Shown here in pieces: positions 22,854 through 32,100 of a stretch of 64,000 nucleotides of DNA. The translations under genes were made by a program, and so were the position numbers. Source of the stretch: Candidatus Methylomirabilota bacterium (lineage in GTDB: Bacteria > Methylomirabilota > Methylomirabilia > Methylomirabilales > Methylomirabilaceae). The notes beneath the pieces are model-generated. The model did no database searches, was not told the DNA's origin, and worked only from the letters and a program-made list of their open reading frames with translations. Every line of letters starts with the position of its first letter. Position 1 is the stretch's first letter. The stretch lies in NCBI GenBank assembly GCA_003104975.1, contig PQAM01000006.1, positions 1 to 64,000 of the forward strand. The letters run 5' to 3'.

Positions 22854-24065
22854 CTACTCGACGTAGACGATAAGCTGAACCCCCATGAGAATCACGAACA
22901 AAGCCGGCACCAATCCCCACCACCGCTGCTTCATGATCCCCAGGCTGCCCAACAGGTAGGTCATCCCGGCCAGGATGGCGGTGATCCCCTCGGTCGTATG
23001 GGGCGAATTGGCGCGCCCGAGGTAGTTGAAGTTGCTGATGGGGTGCAGATGAAACAACAGCGTCGTCCCGCCCATGATGGCCAGTAAGGGAAAGATCATC
23101 CCCCAGACCCAATGATTGAAGGTCCCGCGCGCCCTCAGCCATTCGACAGAGCCCATAGCGAGTACGATGACGCCGGACAGCTTGTGTTCAATCGCCTCGC
23201 GATCGCCCAGCAGTTCGGTCAGCGTCCTGGGGCCGAACGGCCAATACTCCGGGTCGCTGCGGTACAGGATAAACAGCGCTACAGCCAGCGTCAGCACGGG
23301 CCACAGGTGGGCGAATCGGGATTCCTTACTGCCCCACAGGGCGGCGCCGGTCATCGCCATTCCCATGACGAGCACCAACCATCCCGAGAAGTGATGGTTG
23401 AAGTTTGAAAACTCCGTATGCGCCTTCCAGGTGTCCCAGCTCCCGGCCTCATCCGGCGGGATGGTGTGATCATCGAATGGCGCCAGCAGAGGATTCATGC
23501 CGGCGAACAGTCCGTACGGATTCGGATACCAGATCCAGAGACTGATCGACCATGTATCCGGATACCAGGCGGTCAATGCGCTCTGGGTTTCAGGATGAGC
23601 CTGAGGGCACCCTTCTCGGGTCGTGGATCGATACTCCTGCCAGTCGGCATAGCGACAGATCGCCAGATTCCGTTCCCAGTCAATGCCCTGAAACGGGCTC
23701 TCGTCGGGACGGCTACCGGAGGCCGTATACTTCAGGGCGACCAGTTGCCAGCGCCCCTGCCGTTCGGTGTACAGCAGCATCGGGGGGTGGGTATAGTCAA
23801 AGGGTGTCAGCCCAGCCTTCTGAAAGTGATAGCCTTCCAGCGGCACATTCCCCGAGATCTGTACATATCCGTCCGCCTTGGCCTGCTCCAGGTCCTGATA
23901 GCGCTGCGTGGCCAACCGGATATCGGCGATGAGCCTCGCGAGGGCGAAATCTTTTTCCGGTTCCTTGGCATACCAGTGATCGTGGCTCATGTACCATTCG
24001 GATGCCAGCGCCAGCCCAGCCGCCAACCCGGTCACAACGAAAAATGCGATGACTTGCCTCTTCAC
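22854..24065 (-). CDS. Unknown membrane protein with periplasmic N-terminal domain
   Basis: 403 residues from a GTG that overlaps the hpnR stop (GTGA). After an N-terminal membrane anchor (VIAFFVVTGLAAGLALASEW) come about 200 residues outside the membrane containing MLLYTERQGRWQLVALKYTA and a His/Trp-rich part (HTIPPDEAGSWDTWKAHTE). At least six membrane helices follow, with several buried His residues (FNHHFSGWLVLVMGMA, GTTLLFHLHPISNFNYLG). The His-rich helices resemble heme- or copper-binding membrane proteins such as CopD-like ones, but no family was identified. Coupling to hpnR suggests a role in the envelope. Confidence 0.6.
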   Translation of the reverse strand: MKRQVIAFFVVTGLAAGLALASEWYMSHDHWYAKEPEKDFALARLIADIRLATQRYQDLEQAKADGYVQISGNVPLEGYHFQKAGLTPFDYTHPPMLLYTERQGRWQLVALKYTASGSRPDESPFQGIDWERNLAICRYADWQEYRSTTREGCPQAHPETQSALTAWYPDTWSISLWIWYPNPYGLFAGMNPLLAPFDDHTIPPDEAGSWDTWKAHTEFSNFNHHFSGWLVLVMGMAMTGAALWGSKESRFAHLWPVLTLAVALFILYRSDPEYWPFGPRTLTELLGDREAIEHKLSGVIVLAMGSVEWLRARGTFNHWVWGMIFPLLAIMGGTTLLFHLHPISNFNYLGRANSPHTTEGITAILAGMTYLLGSLGIMKQRWWGLVPALFVILMGVQLIVYVE

Positions 24066-25603
24066 TGCACCTTCTCCTTTTCAGCCTGTTGAAACATTGC
24101 AACGTCGGCCTGGGCCCTTCGGTGCTCAGCCGCCCCTGGAGCATGGACAAAGAGCTTGGCCGGCGTCGGCTTGACCTCCTGTTTATCCGGCGGCGGGGTC
24201 AGCGTATATTTCACCTCTTTCAAATGATCGCCATATTGCCGGTCCGGATTATAGACCTGTGAGAACTTCCAGAGCATTCGGACAAAGTTGGTCTGCCCCT
24301 GCAACAGCAGTCTGGAGGCTGTCGCAAAGGTCCCTCGAACCGCCGCCCAGCCCAGGTGCTTGCGATTCAAGACCGCCTGGGTCTTCACTAACTCTTCGTA
24401 AAATCGTTTCAGCGGAAGCGTTGTGGGCAGTACGGCATGCTGGACATCGAAGAGGCGGTAATCGAGCGACGTCAGCCGCCTTGACTCGGTGAGCCAGGTC
24501 TCCGTACCCGGATACGGCGTGTTGACGGTCAGGTGGACGATCTCGGGGACGCCCGCGGCCCACTCCCGAATGATCCGAAACCGCTCCTCATCCCAGCCCG
24601 AGTCGGCGATAATGTTGAGCGCCACCGTAAATCCCATGGTCCGCGCCACTTCCAGGGCCTTGAAGTTGTCGCTGGGCGTTGCGCGCTTCCGAATCGCCTT
24701 CAGGCCCTCCTCGTCCAGGGCCTCCAATCCGAGGAACATATACCGAAGCCCCAGCCGCTTCCAGTACGCAAAGATCTCCTGATTGCGGAGCAAGACATCG
24801 CACCGGGTCTCCAGGTAATATTGCTTACGGATCCCCCGACGCTCGATCTCGCGGCCGATCGCCATCCCATCCTCCGGATGAATGAACGCCACATCGTCCA
24901 CGATGAAGGCGTTCGGCTCCTGCATCCGGGTCAGGTCCTCCCCGATCACCTCCGGGGAGATCTTGCGGTAGCTTCGACCGTAAAACGTCCACGCGCTGCA
25001 AAAGGAGCAGTCCCATGGGCAGCCACGAGTAAACTCGATTGAGGCGCAGGGATCCAGGACTCCGATGAAATATTTGTGCCGTCGGCGCGCCAGGTCCCGG
25101 GCCGGTAATGTGCGATCAAGGTCGTGCAGCATCATCGGCGGGGGACCGACGGCATCTGCCGTGACGATGCCGGGTAGTCGTTCGATCCCGCCATCCGGGA
25201 TCGCTTCGAGGAGGAGCGGAGCAATCGGCTCCCCTTCACCGCGCACGATGCAGTCGAGGGCACCCCGCGCATGCGCCAGCAGCTCTTGTGGGATGAAGGA
25301 GGCGCTGTGGCCGCCGGCAAAGACAAAACAGTCCGGCAGCAGGCGCTTGGTCTCTTTCGCCAGGTCCAGCACCTCCGGTACATTCGCCAGAAAACTCAGT
25401 GAGAATCCGACGGTCTGGGGGCGGAACTCCTGAAGTTCCCGCAGGTAGTCCTGGCGATCAAATACCTGCAGGTCAAACAGCCGCACCTCATGACCCGCCA
25501 ATCTGGCGGCCTGAGCAACCCGCTCTAACCCGAGCGGCTCCAGCCGCAGGAACAGCTCCGAATACATCAGGCAGCTTGGGTGCACAAATAGGACCTTCAC
25601 CAT
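24062..25603 (-). CDS. hpnR: Hopanoid C-3 methylase (radical SAM, B12-binding)
   Basis: 513 residues from ATG 25603 (RBS GGAGGAGT). It starts MVKVLFVHPSCLMYSELFLR and LEPLGLERVAQAARLAG, and has an N-terminal cobalamin-binding domain (VGFSLSFLANVPEV, VFAGGHSASF). The radical SAM motif is RGCPWDCSFCSAWTFYG (CxxxCxxC). The C-terminal domain has VHLTVNTPYPGTETWL and LPLKRFYEELVKTQ. These match HpnR, which methylates hopanoids at C-3 using SAM and methylcobalamin and is typical of aerobic methanotrophs, acetic acid bacteria and NC10 methane oxidisers. This gene is the best taxonomic clue in the window. A GTGA overlap links it to the unknown membrane protein downstream. Confidence 0.88.
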   Translation of the reverse strand: MVKVLFVHPSCLMYSELFLRLEPLGLERVAQAARLAGHEVRLFDLQVFDRQDYLRELQEFRPQTVGFSLSFLANVPEVLDLAKETKRLLPDCFVFAGGHSASFIPQELLAHARGALDCIVRGEGEPIAPLLLEAIPDGGIERLPGIVTADAVGPPPMMLHDLDRTLPARDLARRRHKYFIGVLDPCASIEFTRGCPWDCSFCSAWTFYGRSYRKISPEVIGEDLTRMQEPNAFIVDDVAFIHPEDGMAIGREIERRGIRKQYYLETRCDVLLRNQEIFAYWKRLGLRYMFLGLEALDEEGLKAIRKRATPSDNFKALEVARTMGFTVALNIIADSGWDEERFRIIREWAAGVPEIVHLTVNTPYPGTETWLTESRRLTSLDYRLFDVQHAVLPTTLPLKRFYEELVKTQAVLNRKHLGWAAVRGTFATASRLLLQGQTNFVRMLWKFSQVYNPDRQYGDHLKEVKYTLTPPPDKQEVKPTPAKLFVHAPGAAEHRRAQADVAMFQQAEKEKVQ

Positions 25604-25656
25604 ACTCCTCCACTACTCATCAGCCATCGGGCGGCAGCTCTCAGCAATCGGCTATG

Positions 25657-26979
25657 TTACGAGACTGTGATGTCCTCTGTGTAGAGGAGAAAGGATCGCG
25701 CTCGCCCCTCGCGCATAGCCTGCTCCAGCAGCGCCCTGGCCTCCTTCGTTTTAGCCTTCGGCGCCGTGGCTTCGTAGAACCGGATATAGAAATCGTCCGG
25801 CACGATGATGATGGACCCGCGCAGCGTCAGCCCCGCCTGATCGATCGCTCTGGCATAACGAACCGTACGGCTTTCGCCAGGCGCTAACCTGGTGTCAAAC
25901 AGCTCCCGGGTCAGGTCGAGCGTGACCTCCCGACCGATCCGTTCCTCTTGCGCGCTCTGCGCCACCGGCTTTCCATCCGTATCGACCAACTCAAACCGGA
26001 CAACGATCTTCGGTGTGACGTAGGTCGGAAAATAATGCCCAACCCCGGTGTTGACCAGCGTGATCTCAGCGTGAAGTTGTTCCCCGACCCGATACCGCTT
26101 TTTGTCCAATGAAAGGCTGACGGAGACGCCTTGCTTCACCATCTCGGGATCGTGGATCCCTCGCCACAGGTGCCGACGCTCCGGCATATGGCAGCCCTGG
26201 CAGCTTTTCCCTTCCCGCGCATACGACCCCGCTTTCCATTCGTTGTAGGTATCTTCCAGCAGCTTGCCGTTCAGCGCATAGCCGTTCGGCTCGAATTGAT
26301 GGCATCCTTTGCAAAACTCGCTGCGTTCAAAGGCCGCCGTCCTGATGGCGCCGCCGTGCGGCAGTTGCGTCGCCGGAGCGGAGTTCTCGAATGAGCCGTC
26401 TCGCTTCGGCGGTCCGAAACGCTGGTGGCCCCGCACATGGCATCCGGCGCAGCTCAGACCTTTTTGCTGAAGCGAGGTCGAAAAGGCATGGTTGGTCTGG
26501 TATTTGGCGCCGGCGCTCTCCGACCCGCCGGCGCTCTCCCCCAAGCCTGGAGCCTGGCGCCTCTTCTTCACTCGAGACGGTGGACGGCCCTCCTTCTTGA
26601 CGCGCTTTTCCTGCTGCTCACTCAGCGGGGCATGGCAACTGTAGCACAAGAGTGCGGTCTTGGGATCGTCATGGATCAACTCCATGGTCTGTCCCGTCAC
26701 CCCAGGCCCCATGCTCCGACTGTGCAGGCTGCCGCTCCACTCCTCGTACTGGGTTCGATGACAGACGCCGCAGCTTTCCGGCTCCAGCGAACGCTCGATC
26801 GACGAAAAATGCGCCGGGGCCTTGCCTTGAGATGGAACTGGTGTCTGCCAATGATCTTTGAGAAACTCGATGTCCGCATGGTCGTTAACAACCGATCGCG
26901 GGCCGTCGACGGCCCATGCGCCAACCGAATATCCCAGGCAGCCGTTGATCACGACGGCGGCCAGGAGCAACCGTTTCAT
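25657..26979 (-). CDS. Exported pentaheme c-type cytochrome
   Basis: 440 residues from ATG 26979, with signal peptide (LLLAAVVINGCLGYSVGAWA). Five CxxCH heme sites: ESCGVCHRT, LLCYSCHAP, LSCAGCHVRG, EFCKGCHQF and KSCQGCHMPE. The second half (about residues 280-410) is a beta-sandwich-like domain (VSVSLSLDKKRYRVGEQLHA, LVNTGVGHYFPTYVTPK), seen in multiheme cytochromes of the cytochrome c554/hydroxylamine-oxidoreductase-like group. Periplasmic electron carrier or oxidoreductase; substrate unknown. The downstream TlpA-Sec protein could act in heme attachment or cysteine reduction for it. Confidence 0.82.
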   Translation of the reverse strand: MKRLLLAAVVINGCLGYSVGAWAVDGPRSVVNDHADIEFLKDHWQTPVPSQGKAPAHFSSIERSLEPESCGVCHRTQYEEWSGSLHSRSMGPGVTGQTMELIHDDPKTALLCYSCHAPLSEQQEKRVKKEGRPPSRVKKRRQAPGLGESAGGSESAGAKYQTNHAFSTSLQQKGLSCAGCHVRGHQRFGPPKRDGSFENSAPATQLPHGGAIRTAAFERSEFCKGCHQFEPNGYALNGKLLEDTYNEWKAGSYAREGKSCQGCHMPERRHLWRGIHDPEMVKQGVSVSLSLDKKRYRVGEQLHAEITLVNTGVGHYFPTYVTPKIVVRFELVDTDGKPVAQSAQEERIGREVTLDLTRELFDTRLAPGESRTVRYARAIDQAGLTLRGSIIIVPDDFYIRFYEATAPKAKTKEARALLEQAMREGRARSFLLYTEDITVS

Positions 26980-27063
26980 ATTCCTCTGACTCTCGGGGTT
27001 TCCATACGGATGGCCGGCATCAGATCCCCTCATCGGAATCACAGGAGGCTGTTACCTGCGCCG

Positions 27064-27690
27064 TTACTCCTTTCGCGGCGTCCGACTGCCGTCCAGCAGG
27101 ATTTCGATCAAACGCTGAGCCTCCCCACTCGTCCAGTCTCTGGGCCCTATGCTTCCGGCAATCACCTTTCCTTCGCGTGTAATCACGAACCGCGTCGGCG
27201 TAGCCCGAACACTATAGCGATCGGCGACCTGAGATTTCAGATCGACCAGAGTTGGGAAGGTCAACTTGTGCGTGAGCATGTAGCTGCGGATCTGATCGGC
27301 CGGCTCACCCATATTCACCGCCAGGACGATAAAATCCCTCGTCTTGAACTGTTGGTACAGCCGTTCAAGTGAGGGAAACTCCCTCAGGCAGTACCCTCAC
27401 CAAGTAGTCCAGAAGGTGAGAAAAACGACCTTCCCTCGCTGATCGGCCAGTCGGATCGATTGTCCGAAAGGATCCTGGAGCGTAAAGTCGGGGGCGCTTA
27501 GGTCGTTCTTGAGCACGATGAACCCGAGGGCCTCCAACGCACCCTCCAAGCTGACGGGCGCTCGGCCTGCCCAGGCGTGGGGGGCCGATATGGCGGCAAG
27601 GGTGAAGCCGACCGAGAGCATACCGAGCACAGCCAGGCGCTTCACAAGGCGGACGCCGACAGACCCTCTGGTGCCCCTTACCCGGATCAT
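27064..27690 (-). CDS. TlpA/ResA-like thioredoxin with UxxC active site, candidate selenoprotein
   Basis: 208 residues from ATG 27690 if the UGA at 27397-27399 (residue 98) is decoded. A signal peptide (LGMLSVGFTLAAISAPHAWA) precedes the fold: APDFTLQDPFGQSIRL, then GKVVFLTFWTTWUGYCLREF, and PTRFVITREGKVIAGSIGP with the cis-proline. TlpA-like proteins have WCxxC; here the first cysteine is UGA, giving WUGYC. Thioredoxin-fold selenoproteins of this kind are known. It lies upstream of the pentaheme cytochrome in transcription, where apocytochrome thiol reduction is a natural role (inference). A perfect hairpin follows the UGA. Confidence 0.9.
27370..27386 (-). promoter_or_regulatory. Putative SECIS hairpin for the TlpA-like gene
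   Basis: Perfect 7-bp stem TGAGGGA/TCCCTCA with loop GTT, loop beginning 17 nt after the UGA. Confidence 0.7.
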
Positions 27691-27698
27691 CTGTCACC

Positions 27699-27863
27699 TC
27701 AGCTCTTGCGCGAGGTTTTTGCAAAAAAGGGGGTAAAGATCGCCTCTGGTTTTCCGGCGCCGCATTTCGGGCATTTCAATCGCTTAGTCCCCCGCTCCTT
27801 AATCCCCATGGTCAGTGAGAACTTCTTGCGACACTCCACACACCTGAAATCGTAGCTTGGCAT
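27699..27863 (-). CDS. FmdB-family zinc ribbon protein
   Basis: 54 residues, MPSYDFRCVECRKKFSLTMG and so on, with two CxxC pairs (CVEC and CPKC) of the FmdB/putative regulatory protein zinc ribbon. It ends FTPFFAKTSRKS. Its stop lies 8 bases before the TlpA-like start, so the two are likely co-transcribed. The function is unsettled; FmdB was linked to regulation of formamidase genes. All four ligands are cysteine. Confidence 0.75.
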   Translation of the reverse strand: MPSYDFRCVECRKKFSLTMGIKERGTKRLKCPKCGAGKPEAIFTPFFAKTSRKS

Positions 27864-28003
27864 CGACCTACCCCTCCCCTCGCCTGGTCGTGACTCCGCG
27901 TTATTCTACCGAGACCTCACTGTGGCACCTCGACGGAATAGACGCTCGAGGTCGTGCTTCAACGCCGACTCCCTATGCCGGAGTGCCACGAAAAGCGACG
28001 CCA

Positions 28004-28203
28004 TTATATGGCGGGTAGCGTCAGGAAATCAATGCGGAAAGTATCCCGGGACGGAGTCGACGGCATTTGATTCTCTTCCAGTTGACCTGTGGTCTGCGAC
28101 ATAAGTCTGGCGACGGTCTGCAGAAACAGCGACATATCGAGAGGTTTGGCAAGGAAGTCGTAACCGGCCGCGAGCGTTTGTATCCGGCCCCGCAACGAAT
28201 GGC
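28004..28203 (-). pseudogene. Remnant of a response-regulator receiver domain
   Basis: Immediately after the queF stop one minus-strand frame reads IQTLAAGYDFLAKPLDMSLF and LQTVARLMSQT. This is the end of a receiver domain (AAGA-D-FL-KP-D-L, with the conserved Lys-Pro), about 35 residues, with no upstream phosphoacceptor region. The frame stays open to 28004 but shows no HTH. I read it as a decayed fragment. The stretch 27864-28003 holds nothing recognisable. Confidence 0.5.
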
Positions 28204-28590
28204 CTATCGTCCCGGTCGGCGCCGGCCGGTCGTCCGATGCGTGACCGTGATGACCGTATGGATGCCGCCCCGGACGTAGAAGTCGGCGACGAGCTTCATG
28301 AAGCGCGGCCGGCACGCCTTGACGAGGTCGTCCATGATTCGATTGGTCACGGCCTCATGAAAGTGGCCCTCATGTCTGAACGACCAGAGGTAGAGCTTGA
28401 GCGACTTTAACTCGATGCACAACCGGTTGGGAATATACGTGAGGGTCAAGGTTGCAAAATCCGGCTGGCCGGTTTTTGGACAGAGACAGGTAAACTCGGG
28501 GCAGGTCATTTGAATCTCGTAATCACGCCCCGGCTCCGGATTCGGGAACGTCTCAAGTGCTTTTGGCGGCTGTGTGGGCATAGCTGTCAT
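28204..28590 (-). CDS. queF: 7-cyano-7-deazaguanine reductase (preQ0 reductase)
   Basis: 128 residues (ATG 28590; ATG 28581 also possible). It shows the QueF signature: [20 protein letters not shown] with the nucleophilic Cys, [20 protein letters not shown] and a C-terminal [16 protein letters not shown]. It is the short, type I form. The enzyme reduces preQ0 to preQ1 with NADPH in queuosine biosynthesis in the cytoplasm. No other que genes are nearby. The C-terminal GRRRPGR abuts the receiver-domain remnant. Confidence 0.92.
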   Translation of the reverse strand: MTAMPTQPPKALETFPNPEPGRDYEIQMTCPEFTCLCPKTGQPDFATLTLTYIPNRLCIELKSLKLYLWSFRHEGHFHEAVTNRIMDDLVKACRPRFMKLVADFYVRGGIHTVITVTHRTTGRRRPGR

Positions 28591-28704
28591 CTGTCATTAT
28601 AGAAAGTTTACACACAACCGCAAAGGATTTTGTCGGCGCCTCGCATCTGACAACGCAAGGTATCAGGCACGGGGTTTGGGGCGGCAAAGCATAGATCCTC
28701 ATTA

Positions 28705-28740
28705 ACACCCTAACCCCTATACCCTAAACCCTCTACCCTG
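28705..28740. repeat. Telomere-like G-rich repeat (C-rich on plus strand)
   Basis: ACACCCTAACCCCTATACCC and further units of CCCTAAA/CCCTCTA; on the minus strand this is a GGGTATAGGGGTTAGGG-type array. It lies just downstream of the small regulator gene. Confidence 0.75.
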
Positions 28741-28752
28741 CCCTTGGCGCCT

Positions 28753-29040
28753 CTACTCGATTCGAAAGCGCTGAGGGAGAAGATGTTCGTTCTTACACCG
28801 TGGGCAGCGAGACGGATCGCTGAACCGCGCTCGATCCTTGAAGCGATAGCCACACGCATCACAGGTCGGCGGATGGATGAGCAGCCGCGCTGGTCGCGGC
28901 ACTGATCGCGCGATATGCTCAAGGTCATCGATAATAATCTTCTTCGAGACGACAAAATTCCTGGCCAACTCCTCCAGCGTCCATTCCCGGTCCCTCAGCA
29001 TGGCCATGATCTCCTGCCGCCGCGTCAGTTCCATTTCCAC
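28753..29040 (-). CDS. Small HTH regulator with zinc ribbon
   Basis: 95 residues. An N-terminal winged-helix-like part (MELTRRQEIMAMLRDREWTL, EELARNFVVSKKIIIDDLEH) is followed by a C-terminal ribbon (PPTCDACGYRFKDRARFSDP, SRCPRCKNEHLLP) with CxxC pairs. This arrangement is known from predicted transcriptional regulators in archaea and bacteria. Targets are unknown. Bounded on both sides by the G-rich repeats. Confidence 0.75.
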   Translation of the reverse strand: MEMELTRRQEIMAMLRDREWTLEELARNFVVSKKIIIDDLEHIARSVPRPARLLIHPPTCDACGYRFKDRARFSDPSRCPRCKNEHLLPQRFRIE

Positions 29041-29052
29041 ACCTCATAACAC

Positions 29053-29123
29053 AGGGTATAGGGTATAGCGGGTGGGGTATAAGGATTGAATACAATCTGT
29101 CTACCTCCACACCCTACACCCTG
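29053..29123. repeat. G-rich telomere-like repeat pair around the RND gene end
   Basis: 29053-29080 reads AGGGTATAGGGTATAGCGGG and continues; 29106-29123 is the C-rich complement (CCACACCCTACACCCTGT). The C-rich arm supplies the last codons and the TAG stop of the RND gene. Confidence 0.7.
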
Positions 29124-32100
29124 TCTTTGCCGTCCGCGACCTTTGATAAAGCGGACGACGGCTTGGGCCGCAGCCATGCCCACACACGAAACTCATACAA
29201 CCGCGAAACGATCCCAAGTCCACGAAGATCGTCAAAGTACGAGTAGATGACCGGCGTCACCAACAGCGTAATCAGAAGGCATAAGGTCTGGCCGCCGACC
29301 ACCGCCGTCGCCAGCGAAGCCCGGGAGGCTGCCCCATCGCCTTTGCCCAAGGCGACCGGCAGCATCCCGGCGATGATGGCAAGGGTCGTCATCAGAATCG
29401 GCCGAAGCCGAGCGCGGTCCGCCTCCAGTTGCGCCTCGTAGCGCGGCCGGCCGCGGGCGCGCAGCACATTGGTAAAATCCACCTGGAGGATCGCGTTTTT
29501 CTTGACCACCCCCATCAGCAGAAACAACCCCATGACCGCATAAATATTCAGGGTCTGGCCTGTCACCAGAAGGCTGACCAGACCGAATGGAATCGACAGG
29601 AACATCGAGGCCATGATCGTAACCGGGTGGATAAAACTCTCGAACTGAGCGGCAAGGACCATATAGATAAACGTGATAGAAAGGACGAAGGCGATGGCGA
29701 AATTGTAGAACGCCTCGGCCATCAACTTACCGCGGCCGAGATAGGCGGTTGAGTAGCCGGGCGACAGCCCGATCGCCTTGACGGCCGCGTCGGCCTGCTC
29801 GGTCGCCTCCCCCAGCGCCGTCCGGTAGAGGTTCGCCTGAACGGTGATCTGTCGCTCCTGCGCATACCGGTCGATCTGGGCCGGCGCCCGCCCGGACTGC
29901 AGCGTCACGATGTTGTTCAGCTTGACCAGAGCCCCGCCGGCGGCGGGAACCGTCAAGGCCGAAATGACGGAGGCATCTTTCCGGTAATCCTCTTTCAGCC
30001 GTAGACGGACGTCGTACTGTTCACCCCCTTCCCGGTAGAATCCGATCTTCTCCCCACCCACCATCGTCCGGAGCGCAACCGCGATATCCTCGGCCCTGAT
30101 CCCAAGATCCGATGCCTTCTGCCGATCGATCCGGACCTGCACCTCCGGCCGCCGCTGGGCCTGTCCGGTATCGACATCCACAAACCCGGGGATCGCCGTC
30201 AGACGCTTGATAAGCTGTTGGGCGTAACTGTCGAGCTGTTGCAGGTCGGGACCGCGCAGCACCAGGTTGAACGGCGTCTGCTTGAAACCGCCCCCCGAAA
30301 TCAGGTTGATCTGTTGCACGCTGATTCTCAGATCCGGGTAGTTCTTGAACACCTGCCGCGCCTCCTGCATGATCGCCTGCTGCGAGCGTGTCCGCTGTCG
30401 CAGGTGTTGCAGCCCCACATAGATCGAGGCATCCGTGATATTGGCCCGATCTTTGCCTTGCACACCGATCGTGGTGAACAGGTGCTCAACCTCCGGGATC
30501 GCTCTGAGATCGGCCTCCAATTGACGAAGGATCTCGTCGCTGCGGATCAGTGAGGAACCGGGTGGCGTCTCAACGATGACCTCGAATTCGCTCATGTCGT
30601 CATCGACGACAAAATCCGGCTTCATCTGTCTGCCGATCAGGACGGTGGAGAACAGGAGGAGGCCCGCCAGCAGCAGGACTATCGTCCGGTGGTCCAGGCA
30701 CCAGACCAGCAGGCGGTCGTAGTGATGCTCGAACCGCGCGTAGAAGCCGGTCAACTTGGATCCACGATCCGGATGAAGACCGCCGCCGGCGGTCTGTTCC
30801 GGGTGCAACATGCGAGCCGCCAGCATCGGGGTGAGCGTAAACGCCACCAGCAGCGACACCAGGATCGCAAAGGTCGCCGTCAGCCCAAAACTGTTCCAGA
30901 ACCGTCCCACAACCCCCCCCATGAAGGCGACCGGCAGAAAGATCACCACCAGCGAAAGGGTTGTCGCCAACACCGCCAGGACAATCTCCTTGGCGCCGGT
31001 CATCGCCGCCTCCATCGGAGGTCGCCGCTCTTCCTCAATATGGCGGAAGATATTCTCCAATACGATGATGGCGTCGTCGATCACGATTCCGGTGGAGAGG
31101 GAGAGGCCCAGCATCGTCAGGTTGTTCAGGGTGAATCCGGCGATTCGCATGATGGTAAAGGTGGCAATGATCGAGGCGGGGATCGAGATGGCGGCAATGA
31201 AAGCGGGCCGAAGCCGCGGGACCAAGAGAAAGAGGGCCAGGGTGACGACAATCGAGCCGACGACGACCGCACGCAACAGGCCGGAATCGCCGTAGACAAA
31301 CGCCGCAGACAGAACCGCCAGCAGCCCGCCCAAGGCGGCCTGCTCCCGCCGCGTCAGTCGGCCGATGAAGAAGGCCACGATCAGACTGGCCAGCAGCCCG
31401 CCCATCATCAGGTGCTCCTCCACCTCCTCGATCGAGCGCCTGATGAATCGCGACGTGTCGCGCACCACCTGGAACTGGACGTCCGGCGGCAGGCTCGCCT
31501 GAATCTCCTGCAACGTCGCCTTGACCCGCTCGACAACAGCCACCGTATTGGTTCCGGACTGTTTCTGGATCAGCAGGGAGACGGCGTTTCGGCCGTCAAG
31601 ACGCGAGAGGGTACGCGGTTCCTCCTCGCTGTCCAGCGCGGCGCCGACGTCTCGAATCCGGACGGGGGCGCCCTTGTAATCGGCGACAATCAGGTCACTG
31701 AAGTCTCCGGCTCGTTCGATCCGCCCCAGCGTCCGGAGCCCCTGTTCGTGCGTCTGCCATGTGAGGTTGCCGCCGGGAACCTCGACGTTCTGGCGTTCGA
31801 CCGCGCTCTTGACCTGTTGGATCGACAGGTTATACGCCTCCAAACGGTGCGGATCGACGACAAGCTGGATCTCTCGCTTGCGGTCGCCCACCAGGGTGAC
31901 CGCCCCGATATCCTTGACGGTTTCAAGCTGCCGCTTGATCTTTTTGTCGGCAAGCTCCGTAATCTCCCGATCCGAGCGCTTCCCTGACACGACGATCGCC
32001 ATGATCGGAGCGGAGTCGGGGTCAAACTTCTCGATGGCCGGCGCCTCGGTGCCCTGGGGAAACGATGAGACGACCGTCCCCACCTTCTCCCGAACATCGT

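Noticed and set aside
129-27690. Interpretation of the UGA-broken genes as pseudogenes or frameshifts
   Set aside because: There are no frameshifts, only single or paired UGA (never UAA/UAG), always at or beside cysteine motif positions, with intact sequence after and a hairpin each time.
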